A stretch of DNA of 64,000 nucleotides from Gaetbulibacter_A sp043876815 (GTDB lineage: Bacteria; Bacteroidota; Bacteroidia; Flavobacteriales; Flavobacteriaceae): assembly GCF_043876815.1 (NCBI RefSeq), contig NZ_JBAWKA010000007.1, forward strand, positions 20,740 to 84,739, given 5' to 3'. Below, one piece after another: positions 18,652-28,422 of this stretch. Position numbers and translations under genes: made by a program. The notes below the pieces were generated by a model. It was not told where the DNA came from. It did no database searches and saw nothing but the letters and a program-made list of their open reading frames with translations. Positions within the stretch are counted from its first letter, which is position 1. Every line of letters begins with the position of its first letter.

Positions 18652-20529
18652 ATGAGAAATGAACTTTTAACCTTCCTGATTTTAGTAAGCACTTTAAGTG
18701 TTAATTCACAGGATTTAGCATGGACTGGAAATGCGTCCAACAGTGATTTCTTTGATGAAGAAAACTGGCAAAATTCTAGCACGAATCTTCCACCTTCTGC
18801 AGGAACCATAGATCCGAACCAAGCCATAAATATAAATTTACAAATTAGTGATGCCGGACTTACTGAGATCGTTGCAACCGGAGTAATAAATTTAGGGACA
18901 GGAACCCTTTCTATAACCAATTCCTCTTTAAAGGCCAATGCAATTTCCTCAGGCAGTCTAGTTATTAACGGCGACGCCTATTTGACTCTAAGTGACACTA
19001 GTCCGCTTCAAAATAATGTGTCTGTAAACTTCACTTCTGATGTTGGTTGGATCAGAACATTGAGTAAAAAGCCTTCAGAAATATTAAATGATCATCTTAG
19101 TCAATTTGCTATTAATAGTTCAGCCGCAGTATACCAATCCAATCTCAGGTTAGATAATTATTATTCCAATGGCACTATTATTCGAGGCAACCAATTAACA
19201 GCAAATGCCCTTTCAGTTTATAACAACACCTTTTTAGGTGGAACTTCGTCTGGTATAACAACGGATGTCGTACATAACGGAACTGGAATTCCAAACAATA
19301 TGAATGATAATATAGAGTCATTCGTTTTGAAAAAGGGCTATATGGCTACCTTCGCCATACTGGAAGACGGCACAGGCAAGAGTAAAAATTATATAGCCTC
19401 AGAAGAAGATCTTATTATTAATGAACTGCCTTCGTATCTCGCAAATGATATTTCTTTTATTAGAGTTGTGCCCTGGAATTGGGTCACCAAAAAAGGAGTG
19501 GGTGGCGTTTACGATGGTATAGACCATAGCTGGTATTACAATTGGGGCAATGGGAATAATTCAAATTTACCAAGGGAATACGCCCCAATGTCCTGGGGAT
19601 ATGGCGGTGCAAATGATGACGCTGATATTACTAATTACAAATCAAAGTATAAGGTTACTCATGTACTGGCCTTTAATGAATCAGACCAATGCGATAAACA
19701 GTCCGGACAATATAATAACCTTTGTGATACAGATGTAGCCGTAAGCACCTATAAAAATTTAATGAAAACAGGTTTACGGCTGGTATCGCCCAGTTGCACG
19801 GAAAACGCTCCTTTTGGCTGGCTTAAAGAGTTTCACGACAAAGCCAATGCACAGGACATAAGAATTGACGTTATTGGAGTACACTGGTATGACTGGGGAT
19901 CAAACCCTGCAAGCTCACCAAATGCAAATCCTGAAAATGTATTTAATCGATTTAAAAATTATCTGCAACGCGTTTATGATTTATATGGTTTACCAATTTG
20001 GATCACTGAATTTAATGCCAATCCTAATAGAAGTACAGCTACTAATTATGCGTTTATGCAGTTGGCCTTGCCATATTTAGAAACCCTGGATTACGTTGAA
20101 AGATACTGTTGGTATCAGCCCAATTCGGGAGTTGCAGATTATTACACAGACGCCAATCAAACTACTTTAACAGATGTTGGGGTTTATTATAATAATCAAA
20201 GCGCAACACCATCTGTTCCTGAAGCTAGCCTCGCAGCAGATAGCAACTTGGATATTTACTATGCCAATTCATTATCAATAGATGAGGTTTCAACATCCAC
20301 AATCGTCTTATTCCCTAATCCATCCACTGGATATATTAGGTTAAGATCATCAGCCTCTATGGCATCTTATAAAATTTATAATACGACTGGTCAATTGATA
20401 CAGAGTGTCTGGAATTTGGATACCAATGAAACAGAAATAAATCTTAGAAATCATAACACAGGCCTTTATTTCATCTTGGTGAAAGACACTACGGGCAATA
20501 TATTCTCTGAGAAACTGCTTTTAAATTAA
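18652..20529 (+). CDS. Secreted GH128-type beta-1,3-glucanase with T9SS domain
   Basis: Likely cleaves beta-1,3-glucan such as laminarin. Signal peptide MRNELLTFLILVSTLSVNSQ; an N-terminal beta-sandwich-like region (about 22-215) with a WTGNASNSDFFDEENWQN start seen in many Bacteroidota surface proteins; a catalytic (beta/alpha)8 domain (about 225-530); and a C-terminal T9SS sorting domain (about 555-625). The catalytic region has the Glyco_hydro_cc/GH128 pattern: SWYYNWGNG, YAPMSWG, acid/base Glu343 in LAFNESDQ, VIGVHWYDWG, and nucleophile Glu453 in PIWITEFN. The gene stands alone, with a strong terminator after it. No SusCD pair or laminarin locus adjoins it. Confidence 0.82.
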   Translation: MRNELLTFLILVSTLSVNSQDLAWTGNASNSDFFDEENWQNSSTNLPPSAGTIDPNQAININLQISDAGLTEIVATGVINLGTGTLSITNSSLKANAISSGSLVINGDAYLTLSDTSPLQNNVSVNFTSDVGWIRTLSKKPSEILNDHLSQFAINSSAAVYQSNLRLDNYYSNGTIIRGNQLTANALSVYNNTFLGGTSSGITTDVVHNGTGIPNNMNDNIESFVLKKGYMATFAILEDGTGKSKNYIASEEDLIINELPSYLANDISFIRVVPWNWVTKKGVGGVYDGIDHSWYYNWGNGNNSNLPREYAPMSWGYGGANDDADITNYKSKYKVTHVLAFNESDQCDKQSGQYNNLCDTDVAVSTYKNLMKTGLRLVSPSCTENAPFGWLKEFHDKANAQDIRIDVIGVHWYDWGSNPASSPNANPENVFNRFKNYLQRVYDLYGLPIWITEFNANPNRSTATNYAFMQLALPYLETLDYVERYCWYQPNSGVADYYTDANQTTLTDVGVYYNNQSATPSVPEASLAADSNLDIYYANSLSIDEVSTSTIVLFPNPSTGYIRLRSSASMASYKIYNTTGQLIQSVWNLDTNETEINLRNHNTGLYFILVKDTTGNIFSEKLLLN

Positions 20530-20583
20530 ATGGATGATTTTGATGAATTCATTATTTGAATTCAGTAAAAAGCAAAACAATAC

Positions 20584-20620
20584 AAAAAGCCTCTACATTT
20601 CTGTAGAGGCTTTTAATTTT
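20584..20620. terminator. Perfect bidirectional terminator after the GH128 gene (repeat copy A)
   Basis: GCCTCTAC (20589-20596) and GTAGAGGC (20603-20610) pair perfectly around a 6-nt loop, with an A-run before and a T-run after, so it works on either strand. It ends the GH128 transcript. It is the only fully paired member of a six-copy family in this window. Confidence 0.9.
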
Positions 20621-20646
20621 TGCCTCCTCTCAAAGGCTCGAACCAA
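20584..20646. repeat. Terminator plus tRNA 3'-end remnant, copy A
   Basis: After the terminator come TTTTTGCCTCCTCTC and AGGCTCGAACCAA. In reverse complement this reads as a T-arm (TTGGTTCGAGCCT) and a degraded acceptor end, in the same order as at the intact tRNA-Asn (33831-33904). No anticodon arm remains. Confidence 0.6.
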
Positions 20647-20816
20647 ATATTATAAAAATCAATCATCAATAAACTAATAATTGTCTACTGGCCATATTAC
20701 CTTGATTAATAGATCTATTTTATGAAGGCAAAAAACCTTACTACTAAATTAAAATCCTGATTAATTTAAAAATTGTAAAAAAAAAACTATCTTTCAAAGA
20801 ACTAACTATCAAACAT

Positions 20817-23800
20817 TTGGATTTCAAATTATTTTCTCAATCTCGAGGATCAAAGTTATCTTTTCCCTTATTTATTCTATTATTAACATTAGGGTGTTCC
20901 GGTATTTTGCCCAAGGAAATTACAAGTGCTTATGAGTCTTTGCCAGAAATTGTAGACTATAATTTTCATATCAAGCCTATTCTATCGGATCGGTGTTATA
21001 CATGTCACGGTCCCGATGACAATACTAGAAAGGCGGGGTTAAGACTTGATATAGAAGAGGAGGCGTTTAAAAAATTGGCTTCTGGAAATCGCGCTTTTGT
21101 TAAGAACAATTTGAGTAAAAGCGAAGCCATACATCGCCTGCTTAGTAATGATCCTAATGTCATGATGCCCCCACCAGATTCAGAACTCAAGTTATCTGAC
21201 CGTGAAATTGCCATGATTGCCAAATGGATAGAGCAAGACGCTGAATGGAAAGAGCATTGGTCATTTCTCGCCCTATTAAATCCTAAAGTTCCTGAGCTTA
21301 ACAATGAATGGACACGTTACAATGAAATAGATAGTTACATTCAAAATAATTTATTGCAACTCGGTCTAAAACCATCTCCCCAAACAGATAAAGAGCACCT
21401 TATTAGGAGAGTGACTATGGACCTTACCGGTTTACCACCAACCGTTGAAGATATTGATACCTTTTTAAATGATAATTCTGAAGACGCTTACGAAAAGGTA
21501 GTGGATCGTTTATTGAAAAGTGATGCCTGTGCCGAACGCCTGACCCAAGAATGGATGGATGTATCACGTTATTCCGACTCACATGGTATTTCATTTGATG
21601 GCTACCGTACTTCATGGCCATTTAGAGATTGGGTGATTAAGGCCTTTAAAAATAACATGCCATATGATAAGTTTGTTACTCATCAGCTTGCTGGTGATCT
21701 TATTCCTAACGCTGACGAACAGTCCAAAATAGCAACTGCTTTTGTAAGAATGAATCCTTTAGAAGGTTCTGGGGGTTCCATCCCGGAAGAGTTCCGAGTT
21801 GAATATGTCAACGAAAGAGCTGGAGTTGCAGGAACAGCACTTCTTGGGCTCACAGTTGAATGTGCTAAATGCCATGATCATAAATTTGATCCCATTACGC
21901 AAAAGGAATTTTATCAAATGTCCGCTTTTTTCAACAACACCATGGAATATGGTTTGGCACCAGTAGATTCTGACCGAGCACCGACACTTGTTCTTCTAAG
22001 TGACAAAGAGAAATCCCAGATCAACACTTATATGGAATTGCTTGAGGTTGAAGAAAAAGAACTTGGAAATCTAGAAAAAATAGCTTCTTCAAGTTATAAC
22101 AAGCCACTGCCAAAAGTTTCGGTTTCAGATCCTATTGGATATTATCCGTTCAATACCCTAAAATTTTACAAAAAAGAAATCAAGAAAAAGAAAAAGGAAG
22201 AAGACAAGGACGATAAAAATAAAGACAAGGAAAAAAAGGAGGAGGTAAAAAATAAAGAGTTTAAGGAATTGCAATTGCTTGACAACAACAAGGAAGCAGA
22301 AGCCAATTTAAAAATTACACTTACCGATGGAAAATATGGTAAGGCCGCATATTTTAATGAAGAATATGATAACATATCACTTCGCAAAATAGGTGAGTTT
22401 GAACATTACGACCCCTTTAGTGTTAGCACTTGGATAAAAACCGAAAAAGATTCGGTAGGGTCGTCACAAACCATTATTGGCAACTCAGGCACCATATTAC
22501 AATTCCACCGTGGTTGGGAACTGGCATTGGATTCTACCAACCATGTTAAAGTGCGATTTATCCACCGTTTGCCCGATGAGGTTATTTCTGTAAGTTCTTT
22601 AACGACAATTTCTGCTAATCAATGGCAGCATATAGGATTAACTTATGACGGTAGCAAATCTGCAAAAGGCATCTCTATTTTTGTAAATGGAAAAAAAGTA
22701 AAAACAAAAACCCATTTTGATCAATTAAAAAGGTCGATTATTCCAATTACTCTAGATATGAAGCGCGATTCCCTTCCTTTAGTAGTTGGTAAAAGCAATA
22801 GATTATGGACTGAGGATCTAGGATTGTTTCAAGGTGCTATTGATGAAATAAAAATCTATGACCGTCAATTATCTAAATGGGAAATAGCCGCTTTAGGAGA
22901 GGCCGAAATAAATAAGGATTCTGAAGAAATCAAGAAGGAGTACTGGTTCTTAAAAGATAAAAGTTTAGATTCAAAAAGAAATAAGATCCGTGAAACGAGA
23001 ATGAAAATCAGTAAGATTCTCGACAGTGCAAACGAACTGATGATCATGGAAGATATGAGTGTGCCCCGAAAGACTTATGTCTTGGAAAAAGGTCTTTATA
23101 ATCAACATGGAGAGGTTGTCGAGCCTGGTGGGATTAATAAAGTACTTCCATATAGTAATGATTTGCCTAAAAACAGATTGGGACTTGCCAAATGGCTTTT
23201 CGACGAAAAGAATCCTATTGTTCCTCGAGTAGCAGTTAACCGGTATTGGCAAATGATATTTGGTCAGGGATTGGTCAAAACAGCTGAAAACTTTGGAAGT
23301 CAGGGTGAACGACCAAGCCATCCAGATTTACTAGATTGGCTTGCTGTTGATTTTACGGAACATGGCTGGGATTTAAGGCATACCATTAAGCAAATGGTTA
23401 TGTCGCATACTTACAGGCAAACGTCGTATTGTCCTGAAGACTTAAGAGCAATGGATCCGGAAAATAAATATTTAGCGAGAAGCCCTTCGTATCGTTGGCC
23501 TGCTGAAATGATCCGGGATAATACATTGAAAGCTAGTGGCCTACTTGTTCAAGATGTAGGAGGCCCTAGTGTTAAACCATATCAACCAGAAGGGCTATGG
23601 GAAGAATTAGGCATGGCTTCAAAGAAACTTGGAAAATATGAACCAGACAAAGGAAAGAATTTATACCGCCGGAGTTTATACACCTTTTCCAGACGGTTTG
23701 CTCCAAACCCTTCAATGATCAATTTTGATGCAACTTCAAGAGAAATATGTACTATAAGAAGAAGCACAACAAGTACGCCTTTGCAAGCACTTACTCTTTT

Positions 23801-24122
23801 AAACGATCCACAGTTTGTTGAAGCATACAGGGTGTTATCGGAAAAAGTTCAAAAACAATTTCCAGAAAATGTAAATCAGCAAATTGAATTGGCATTTAGG
23901 TGTTCCACAGGTATTAAACCTAATAAAGACCAATTAATTGTACTTAATGAACAATACCAGCAGTCTCTTGAGCAATTTAAAAAAGAACCAACCATGGCAG
24001 ATTCCATTTTGTCCGTCGGAGAGACGCCTTTCGATAAAGTGCTTTCCAAAGAAAAAACGGCTGCTATGGCTCTCGTAGTAAGTACAATATTCAATTTTGA
24101 CGAAACTTATATGAAACGATAA
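20817..24122 (+). CDS. PSD1-type (DUF1549/DUF1553) cytochrome lipoprotein with LamG domain
   Basis: A large periplasmic protein of the planctomycete-type cytochrome family. A TTG start is used: no ATG lies near, and the TTG gives a basic N-region and lipobox LTLGC (Cys27). PSCyt1 has heme motif CYTCH (60-64); PSCyt2/DUF1549 (about 165-380) includes a second CxxCH, CAKCH (349-353). A Lys/Glu/Asp-rich linker (about 447-483) leads to LamG (about 495-690), then PSD1/DUF1553 (about 800-1060; NPIVPRVAVNRYWQMIFGQG, STSTPLQALTLLNDP). Probable c-type cytochrome or redox module; substrate unknown, although family members often occur with sulfatase or glycan genes. First gene of a three-gene operon. Confidence 0.9.
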   Translation: MDFKLFSQSRGSKLSFPLFILLLTLGCSGILPKEITSAYESLPEIVDYNFHIKPILSDRCYTCHGPDDNTRKAGLRLDIEEEAFKKLASGNRAFVKNNLSKSEAIHRLLSNDPNVMMPPPDSELKLSDREIAMIAKWIEQDAEWKEHWSFLALLNPKVPELNNEWTRYNEIDSYIQNNLLQLGLKPSPQTDKEHLIRRVTMDLTGLPPTVEDIDTFLNDNSEDAYEKVVDRLLKSDACAERLTQEWMDVSRYSDSHGISFDGYRTSWPFRDWVIKAFKNNMPYDKFVTHQLAGDLIPNADEQSKIATAFVRMNPLEGSGGSIPEEFRVEYVNERAGVAGTALLGLTVECAKCHDHKFDPITQKEFYQMSAFFNNTMEYGLAPVDSDRAPTLVLLSDKEKSQINTYMELLEVEEKELGNLEKIASSSYNKPLPKVSVSDPIGYYPFNTLKFYKKEIKKKKKEEDKDDKNKDKEKKEEVKNKEFKELQLLDNNKEAEANLKITLTDGKYGKAAYFNEEYDNISLRKIGEFEHYDPFSVSTWIKTEKDSVGSSQTIIGNSGTILQFHRGWELALDSTNHVKVRFIHRLPDEVISVSSLTTISANQWQHIGLTYDGSKSAKGISIFVNGKKVKTKTHFDQLKRSIIPITLDMKRDSLPLVVGKSNRLWTEDLGLFQGAIDEIKIYDRQLSKWEIAALGEAEINKDSEEIKKEYWFLKDKSLDSKRNKIRETRMKISKILDSANELMIMEDMSVPRKTYVLEKGLYNQHGEVVEPGGINKVLPYSNDLPKNRLGLAKWLFDEKNPIVPRVAVNRYWQMIFGQGLVKTAENFGSQGERPSHPDLLDWLAVDFTEHGWDLRHTIKQMVMSHTYRQTSYCPEDLRAMDPENKYLARSPSYRWPAEMIRDNTLKASGLLVQDVGGPSVKPYQPEGLWEELGMASKKLGKYEPDKGKNLYRRSLYTFSRRFAPNPSMINFDATSREICTIRRSTTSTPLQALTLLNDPQFVEAYRVLSEKVQKQFPENVNQQIELAFRCSTGIKPNKDQLIVLNEQYQQSLEQFKKEPTMADSILSVGETPFDKVLSKEKTAAMALVVSTIFNFDETYMKR

Positions 24123-24127
24123 CAAAT

Positions 24128-25552
24128 ATGGACGACCATAATCACCACAATCCAATTAGTCGGATGGATTTTCTCCGTAAGTCCACTTTAGGCCTTGGCG
24201 CTATATCTTTGGCTTCTCTTATTAATCCTATAAGTGCATTTGGAGCTTCTTTAAATTCGCCTTTAGGATCTCATTTTGCTCCTAAAGCGAAACGAATTAT
24301 TTTTCTAAATATGATAGGGGCACCATCGCAATTGGATCTTTTTGATTACAAACCAATTCTAACAAAAATGCATGGTGTAGAGTTGCCAAATAGTGTTATG
24401 GGAGATCGTGTAACAGCGTCTGTTGCCGCACAAGCCACCAAGCCTATCGTTCGCCCTCTATATGAATTTAAACAGCGTGGGCAGAGCGGGATGTGGATGA
24501 GTGACCTCATGCCTTATATGGCACAAATTACGGATGAGTTATGTATGATTAACTCTATGTATACAGAATCGGTACAGCACGAACCAGCTCAAATGTTTAC
24601 CCATACAGGTTCTGAAATTCCGGGAAGACCGACTATAGGGGCTTGGATTAGTTATGGCCTCGGTTCCGAAAATGAAAACCTCCCAAATTACATCGCTTTA
24701 ATGACTAAAGGCAATGAAGGGGGTTCATCAAGATTACTTTCAAGCGGTTTTTTACCGACCGAACATCAAGGTGTTCAGTTTAGGAGTGGTAAAAGCCCTG
24801 TATTGTTTTTAAATAACCCTCCAGGTGTTACGGAATCCATACGACGAGAACAACTTGATCATCTCCAAAAATTGCAGGATCAAAACTATTTAACTTGGGA
24901 AGATGAAAGTATTAAGGCAAAAATGTCACAATATGAAATGGCATTTCGTATGCAGACTTCCGTTCCTGAAGTCATGAATACCGAGGGAGAACCTGATCAT
25001 ATTTACGAACTATATGGTGAAGACAGTAAAAAGCCCGGAACTTTTGCCAGCAATTGTTTACTGGCACGGCGATTGGCTGAACGTGGTGTACGTTTTGTAC
25101 AATTATACCATGGTGGCTGGGATCACCACAGCAATTTGCCCAAACAGATTCCAAAAAACTGTAAGGATGTCGATCAAGCTTCAGCGGCTTTAATCATGGA
25201 TCTAAAGCAGCGTGGCCTTTTGGAAGATACCTTGGTTATATGGGGTGGAGAGTTTGGCAGAACTAGCTTTTCCCAAGGTCAATTAACAAAAGATAATTTT
25301 GGTAGAGACCATCATCCCGATGCTTATACCATGCTACTGGCTGGAGCCGGAGTGAAAAAAGGTCTAACTTTTGGAGCCACTGATGAGTTTGGGTATCATA
25401 TTCTTGAAAACAAAGTCCATGTTCATGATCTTAATGCTACAATATTGCACCTTATGGGATTAAATCACGAAAAACTAACCTATAAATATCAGGGCCGTAG
25501 ATTTCGATTAACGGATGTTCATGGGAATTTAGTAAAAGGAATATTAAGCTAA
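24128..25552 (+). CDS. DUF1501 family Tat-exported protein
   Basis: A 474-residue protein of the DUF1501 family, regularly paired with PSD1 cytochromes. The N-terminus (ISRMDFLRKSTLGLGAISLA) looks like a twin-arginine-type leader with a changed second Arg. Family motifs are KRIIFLNMIGAPSQLDLFDY, HEPAQMFTHTG, FVQLYHGGWDHHSNL, VIWGGEFGRT and NFGRDHHPDAYTMLLAGAG. The fold is alkaline-phosphatase/sulfatase-like but lacks the CxPSR formylglycine motif, so it should not be called a sulfatase. It starts 5 bp after the PSD1 gene stop and overlaps the next gene by one base. Confidence 0.88.
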   Translation: MDDHNHHNPISRMDFLRKSTLGLGAISLASLINPISAFGASLNSPLGSHFAPKAKRIIFLNMIGAPSQLDLFDYKPILTKMHGVELPNSVMGDRVTASVAAQATKPIVRPLYEFKQRGQSGMWMSDLMPYMAQITDELCMINSMYTESVQHEPAQMFTHTGSEIPGRPTIGAWISYGLGSENENLPNYIALMTKGNEGGSSRLLSSGFLPTEHQGVQFRSGKSPVLFLNNPPGVTESIRREQLDHLQKLQDQNYLTWEDESIKAKMSQYEMAFRMQTSVPEVMNTEGEPDHIYELYGEDSKKPGTFASNCLLARRLAERGVRFVQLYHGGWDHHSNLPKQIPKNCKDVDQASAALIMDLKQRGLLEDTLVIWGGEFGRTSFSQGQLTKDNFGRDHHPDAYTMLLAGAGVKKGLTFGATDEFGYHILENKVHVHDLNATILHLMGLNHEKLTYKYQGRRFRLTDVHGNLVKGILS

Positions 25553-26961
25553 TGGATTGGGAGCTATTTGTTGGTCGTTTCCATCCGTTAATTGTCCATT
25601 TACCAATTGGCATTTTTATTTTAGGCTATTTTTTTGAAATATTATTTCAACTGAGATACCGCAATGTTGTTAATTCCCGGAAATTCATCATATTAACTTA
25701 TAGTATAGGCCTTGGAGCTGGTTTAATTGCTGCCTTAACCGGATGGCTGTTATCATTGAGCGATGATTATGGTATAAAACCCCTTAACAACCACATGTAT
25801 TTAGGAATTGCTACACTGGGGATCATGTTGGTGGTTATTATTTATCAGGTTAAAGCACCAGAAGTTAAAGCTAAATTTAAATTTTTATTTTCTACAATTA
25901 CCATACTTTTAATTGGTTTAACAGGCCATTTAGGAGGAACCCTTACTCATGGTTCTTCATACTTGGTGGAATATGGGCCTGAATTTCTGAAGAGTGAAGA
26001 CTATATCGGATTAAAAACCATCAATGAGATGAATTCGGATTCTGTTCAAATTTATGCGCACATAATACAACCACTGTTTAAAGCTAATTGTATCGCTTGT
26101 CACAATAAAGAGAATTACAAAGGGGGCTTAATTTTGGAGCGCTATAATGATTTGTTTAATGAAGCTGATTACAACTACCCAATAACCGCAGGAAATATTA
26201 GCAATAGTGAATTATTTACAAGAGTAAGCCTACCCTCAAATCATGAAAAAAGAATGCCTCCACGCGGGCTGGGATTAAGTTACACCAATATCCAAATCCT
26301 AAAACATTGGATTGAGAATGGAGCAGATAGTTTAGCAACCTTTAACCCTGAGGTAATGAATAAGGAGTTAATAACACTTATCAATCGTGATTACGGGTTA
26401 GATTTCAGTCCAAAACCTTATTATGAAAAGGTAAAGGTTGATAGTTTAGATGACGGGATTATGGTCCAACTCCGTAAGTCAGGATTCAGGGTAAATTATT
26501 TAAGCGAGACTAACTTTTTATTGGATGTGACATTTAAAAACGATTCAATCAATAAGGAACAAATTGAACTATTAAATAAGGCCTCCAATCAAATTACGGT
26601 ATTGCAATTGTCGGATTGTAACCTTTCAGACGAACTTCTTAACAGCATTGCTCCCATGGAACATCTAACACGGATAGATATTAATAAAAATAAGCTGTCA
26701 GAAAGTTTGACTCCGTTTTTAATCAAGCATGAACATCTTGAGGCTGCCAATTTAAGCGAAACAAGCATAACGAATGAATCCGTGCAGAATATACTTTCTT
26801 CGAACGGCAGTTTAAGAGTTTATGTAAGAAACACAAAAATTACTCCCGAAGAGGTTGAAAGCCTAGCACAGAATTACCCCAAAGCAGAGATCATTTCTGA
26901 ATTTAAATTTGAAAAAGTTCAGCAAGCCAAATCTGTTTTTAGACAAGACTTAGAGGATTAG
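25552..26961 (+). CDS. DUF2231 membrane protein with cytochrome c and leucine-rich segments
   Basis: Third gene of the PSD1 operon; its ATG shares the A of the previous TAA (TAATG), a coupling signal. The first about 160 residues hold four or five TMs beginning GRFHPLIVHLPIGIFILGYF, the DUF2231 signature. A PSCyt1-type heme site CIACH (Cys180-His184) follows, with RMPPRGLGLSYTNIQILKHW as the family's second ligand region. The C-terminal 130 residues carry leucine-rich-like repeats (ITVLQLSDCNLSDELL, LTRIDINKNKLSES, LEAANLSETSITNES). It probably anchors the PSD1/DUF1501 partners in the inner membrane and passes electrons; this role is inferred. Confidence 0.85.
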   Translation: MDWELFVGRFHPLIVHLPIGIFILGYFFEILFQLRYRNVVNSRKFIILTYSIGLGAGLIAALTGWLLSLSDDYGIKPLNNHMYLGIATLGIMLVVIIYQVKAPEVKAKFKFLFSTITILLIGLTGHLGGTLTHGSSYLVEYGPEFLKSEDYIGLKTINEMNSDSVQIYAHIIQPLFKANCIACHNKENYKGGLILERYNDLFNEADYNYPITAGNISNSELFTRVSLPSNHEKRMPPRGLGLSYTNIQILKHWIENGADSLATFNPEVMNKELITLINRDYGLDFSPKPYYEKVKVDSLDDGIMVQLRKSGFRVNYLSETNFLLDVTFKNDSINKEQIELLNKASNQITVLQLSDCNLSDELLNSIAPMEHLTRIDINKNKLSESLTPFLIKHEHLEAANLSETSITNESVQNILSSNGSLRVYVRNTKITPEEVESLAQNYPKAEIISEFKFEKVQQAKSVFRQDLED

Positions 26962-26977
26962 AGAGTTTCTCTTTTGT

Positions 26978-27541
26978 CTAGTTTTTTGTTGCTATAAATT
27001 CAGCAAACCCCTGAACGGTTGCTTTGACACATTCGCATGGAGTAGGCCCATCTTCTTTTTCACGATTGCACGGCTCTTCTACCAATTCTGCCAAATTTTC
27101 TCTTACCCATTTCCTCGCTTCGTAAAAGAGTTCTGGATCATTAGAAGATGTTTCTACCGATTTTATATGTCCATCGATAATTCCCAAATGAAAAGTATCG
27201 GTCACATGAAGATCAAGCTGAAGTGCTTGGATTAAATCATCTCTTACTGTTACCGGGCAAACCACAAGTGTATCATTTTTTACAATGCAATCCGCCCGGT
27301 CCAAGACGCCGTAGTTGCCACATTCGGCCCATTTTTGATAAAATATAATCCCTTGACGTGATCTATTTGCTTGCGATAGAATTGATTTTAAGGAATCTTG
27401 ATCAAATGAGTAGAAAGCATCAATAAATTGATTCGCTATTGCCAAATTGTTATTATTATTTATTGCCTCTCCTGATTTGGACTCATTTTTACATGCCCCA
27501 AAAAGTGTAAGGCATATAAATAGCGTTAGTATTTTTTTCAT
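26978..27541 (-). CDS. Uncharacterised lipoprotein
   Basis: I place the start at 27541 because MKKILTLFICLTLFGACKNE is a standard lipoprotein signal with lipobox FGAC; 22 extra upstream residues would spoil it. The mature part (about 170 residues) has ANQFIDAFYSFDQDSLKSIL, resembling the start of an NTF2/SnoaL-like fold, and a C-terminal Cys cluster (EEPCNREKEDGPTPCECVKA) of three Cys that could bind metal or form disulfides. I recognise no family. It converges on the DUF2231 gene with a 16-bp gap. Confidence 0.7.
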   Translation of the reverse strand: MKKILTLFICLTLFGACKNESKSGEAINNNNNLAIANQFIDAFYSFDQDSLKSILSQANRSRQGIIFYQKWAECGNYGVLDRADCIVKNDTLVVCPVTVRDDLIQALQLDLHVTDTFHLGIIDGHIKSVETSSNDPELFYEARKWVRENLAELVEEPCNREKEDGPTPCECVKATVQGFAEFIATKN

Positions 27542-27626
27542 ACGGATTAATTTTGGATTCCATTGGAATTTATAAAGGTGAATTAAATAATGTTTTAAAT
27601 TAAACAATTATGTTGAATCGTGAGAT

Positions 27627-27660
27627 AAAAAAAGCCTCTACATTTCTGTAAAGGCTTTTA
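27627..27660. terminator. Bidirectional terminator, repeat copy B
   Basis: GCCTCTAC (27634-27641) and GTAAAGGC (27648-27655) pair with one mismatch; there is an A-run before and a T-run after. Same family as copies A and D-F, but no tRNA-like sequence follows (TTTTATAATTTTCATTTC). Confidence 0.75.
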
Positions 27661-27858
27661 TAATTTTCATTTCAATGGCATCAAAGCTTTTCCCAATTAA
27701 AGAAAATACACGAACACCCAGATATCCCTGTAAATTTAAAACACCACTACATCACTCCAATTTATCCAATATTATACCTCATGGAATTTCTCGGACACAG
27801 GTAATAATTAAGTTTTATTCCTTTGAAAATATCAATTTTTAATAAAACTTATTTCAAA

Positions 27859-28239
27859 ATGAAAATAATACGAAAATTAAACGGAGCTCCTAAATCTCTA
27901 TTTATTCTATTATTAATACTTGTATCGAGTTGTAGTAAGGTTGACCCACCTGAAACTAATCCCACAATAGAAATATTTTTTATTGTTTTAGACAAACAAA
28001 CCAGGGAACCAATATACGATGCGAGAGTAGCGTTAAATGGACCATTAAGTTGCGGCGGATACGGTGGTTGTGCATCAGGAACCCTGAGTTACGGGAAGTC
28101 AAACGAAAAAGGCGAAGTAACAATTACAATAAAAGAGAAATATTACTTCGAAATTGAATCTGTTTCGGTTTTGATTGGATTCGATAAATATCAAGCCTTT
28201 TTATTCGACCCTAATCTTGTTGAACTACTTATTGATTAA
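27859..28239 (+). CDS. Small lipoprotein with carboxypeptidase-regulatory-like fold
   Basis: The ATG at 27859 starts a lipoprotein signal ending in LVSSC; a longer reading from 27823 adds 12 residues. The mature 100 residues resemble a CarboxypepD_reg/transthyretin-like beta-sandwich: FFIVLDKQTREPIYDARVAL, a Gly/Cys-rich loop (SCGGYGGCASG) and NEKGEVTITIKEKYYFEIE. Such domains act in cell-surface assembly, but no specific role can be given. It lies alone between two copies of the terminator repeat. Confidence 0.65.
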   Translation: MKIIRKLNGAPKSLFILLLILVSSCSKVDPPETNPTIEIFFIVLDKQTREPIYDARVALNGPLSCGGYGGCASGTLSYGKSNEKGEVTITIKEKYYFEIESVSVLIGFDKYQAFLFDPNLVELLID

Positions 28240-28273
28240 AAATTATTATTTGGTAATAATAGCTTAAATAACC

Positions 28274-28389
28274 AAAAAAAGCCTCTAAATTTTTGTAAAG
28301 ACTTATTTTTTTGCTAATCCGAGTGACAACCTTTAGGAACAAATTTGCTGTGTTGATGAAAGTCCAATACCACTGCCTCCTTAAGGAGG
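28274..28389. repeat. Degenerate terminator and possible tRNA relic, copy C
   Basis: GCCTCTAAATTTTTGTAAAG (from 28281) is a decayed version of the repeat terminator, followed by TTTTTTTGCT as at the intact tRNA-Asn. About the same distance further on is CCTCCTTAAGGAGG (28376-28389), a 14-bp perfect palindrome whose right half matches the tRNA-Asn acceptor sequence AAGGAGG. This may be a whole decayed tRNA unit; the middle is too degraded to be sure. Confidence 0.4.
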
Positions 28390-28422
28390 TTAATAATAAA
28401 AAATAGTTACTATTTTAGAGGA

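Noticed and set aside
18591..18938. 115-codon minus-strand frame overlapping the GH128 start.
   Set aside because: Antisense shadow of the secreted GH128 gene; no domain, no signal and no upstream context.
22166..22387. Serine/leucine/phenylalanine-rich minus-strand frame.
   Set aside because: It is the complement of the Lys/Glu-rich linker of the PSD1 protein, and its composition is a consequence of that.
24128..25552. Sulfatase annotation for the DUF1501 gene.
   Set aside because: The fold is related but the CxPSR formylglycine motif is absent.
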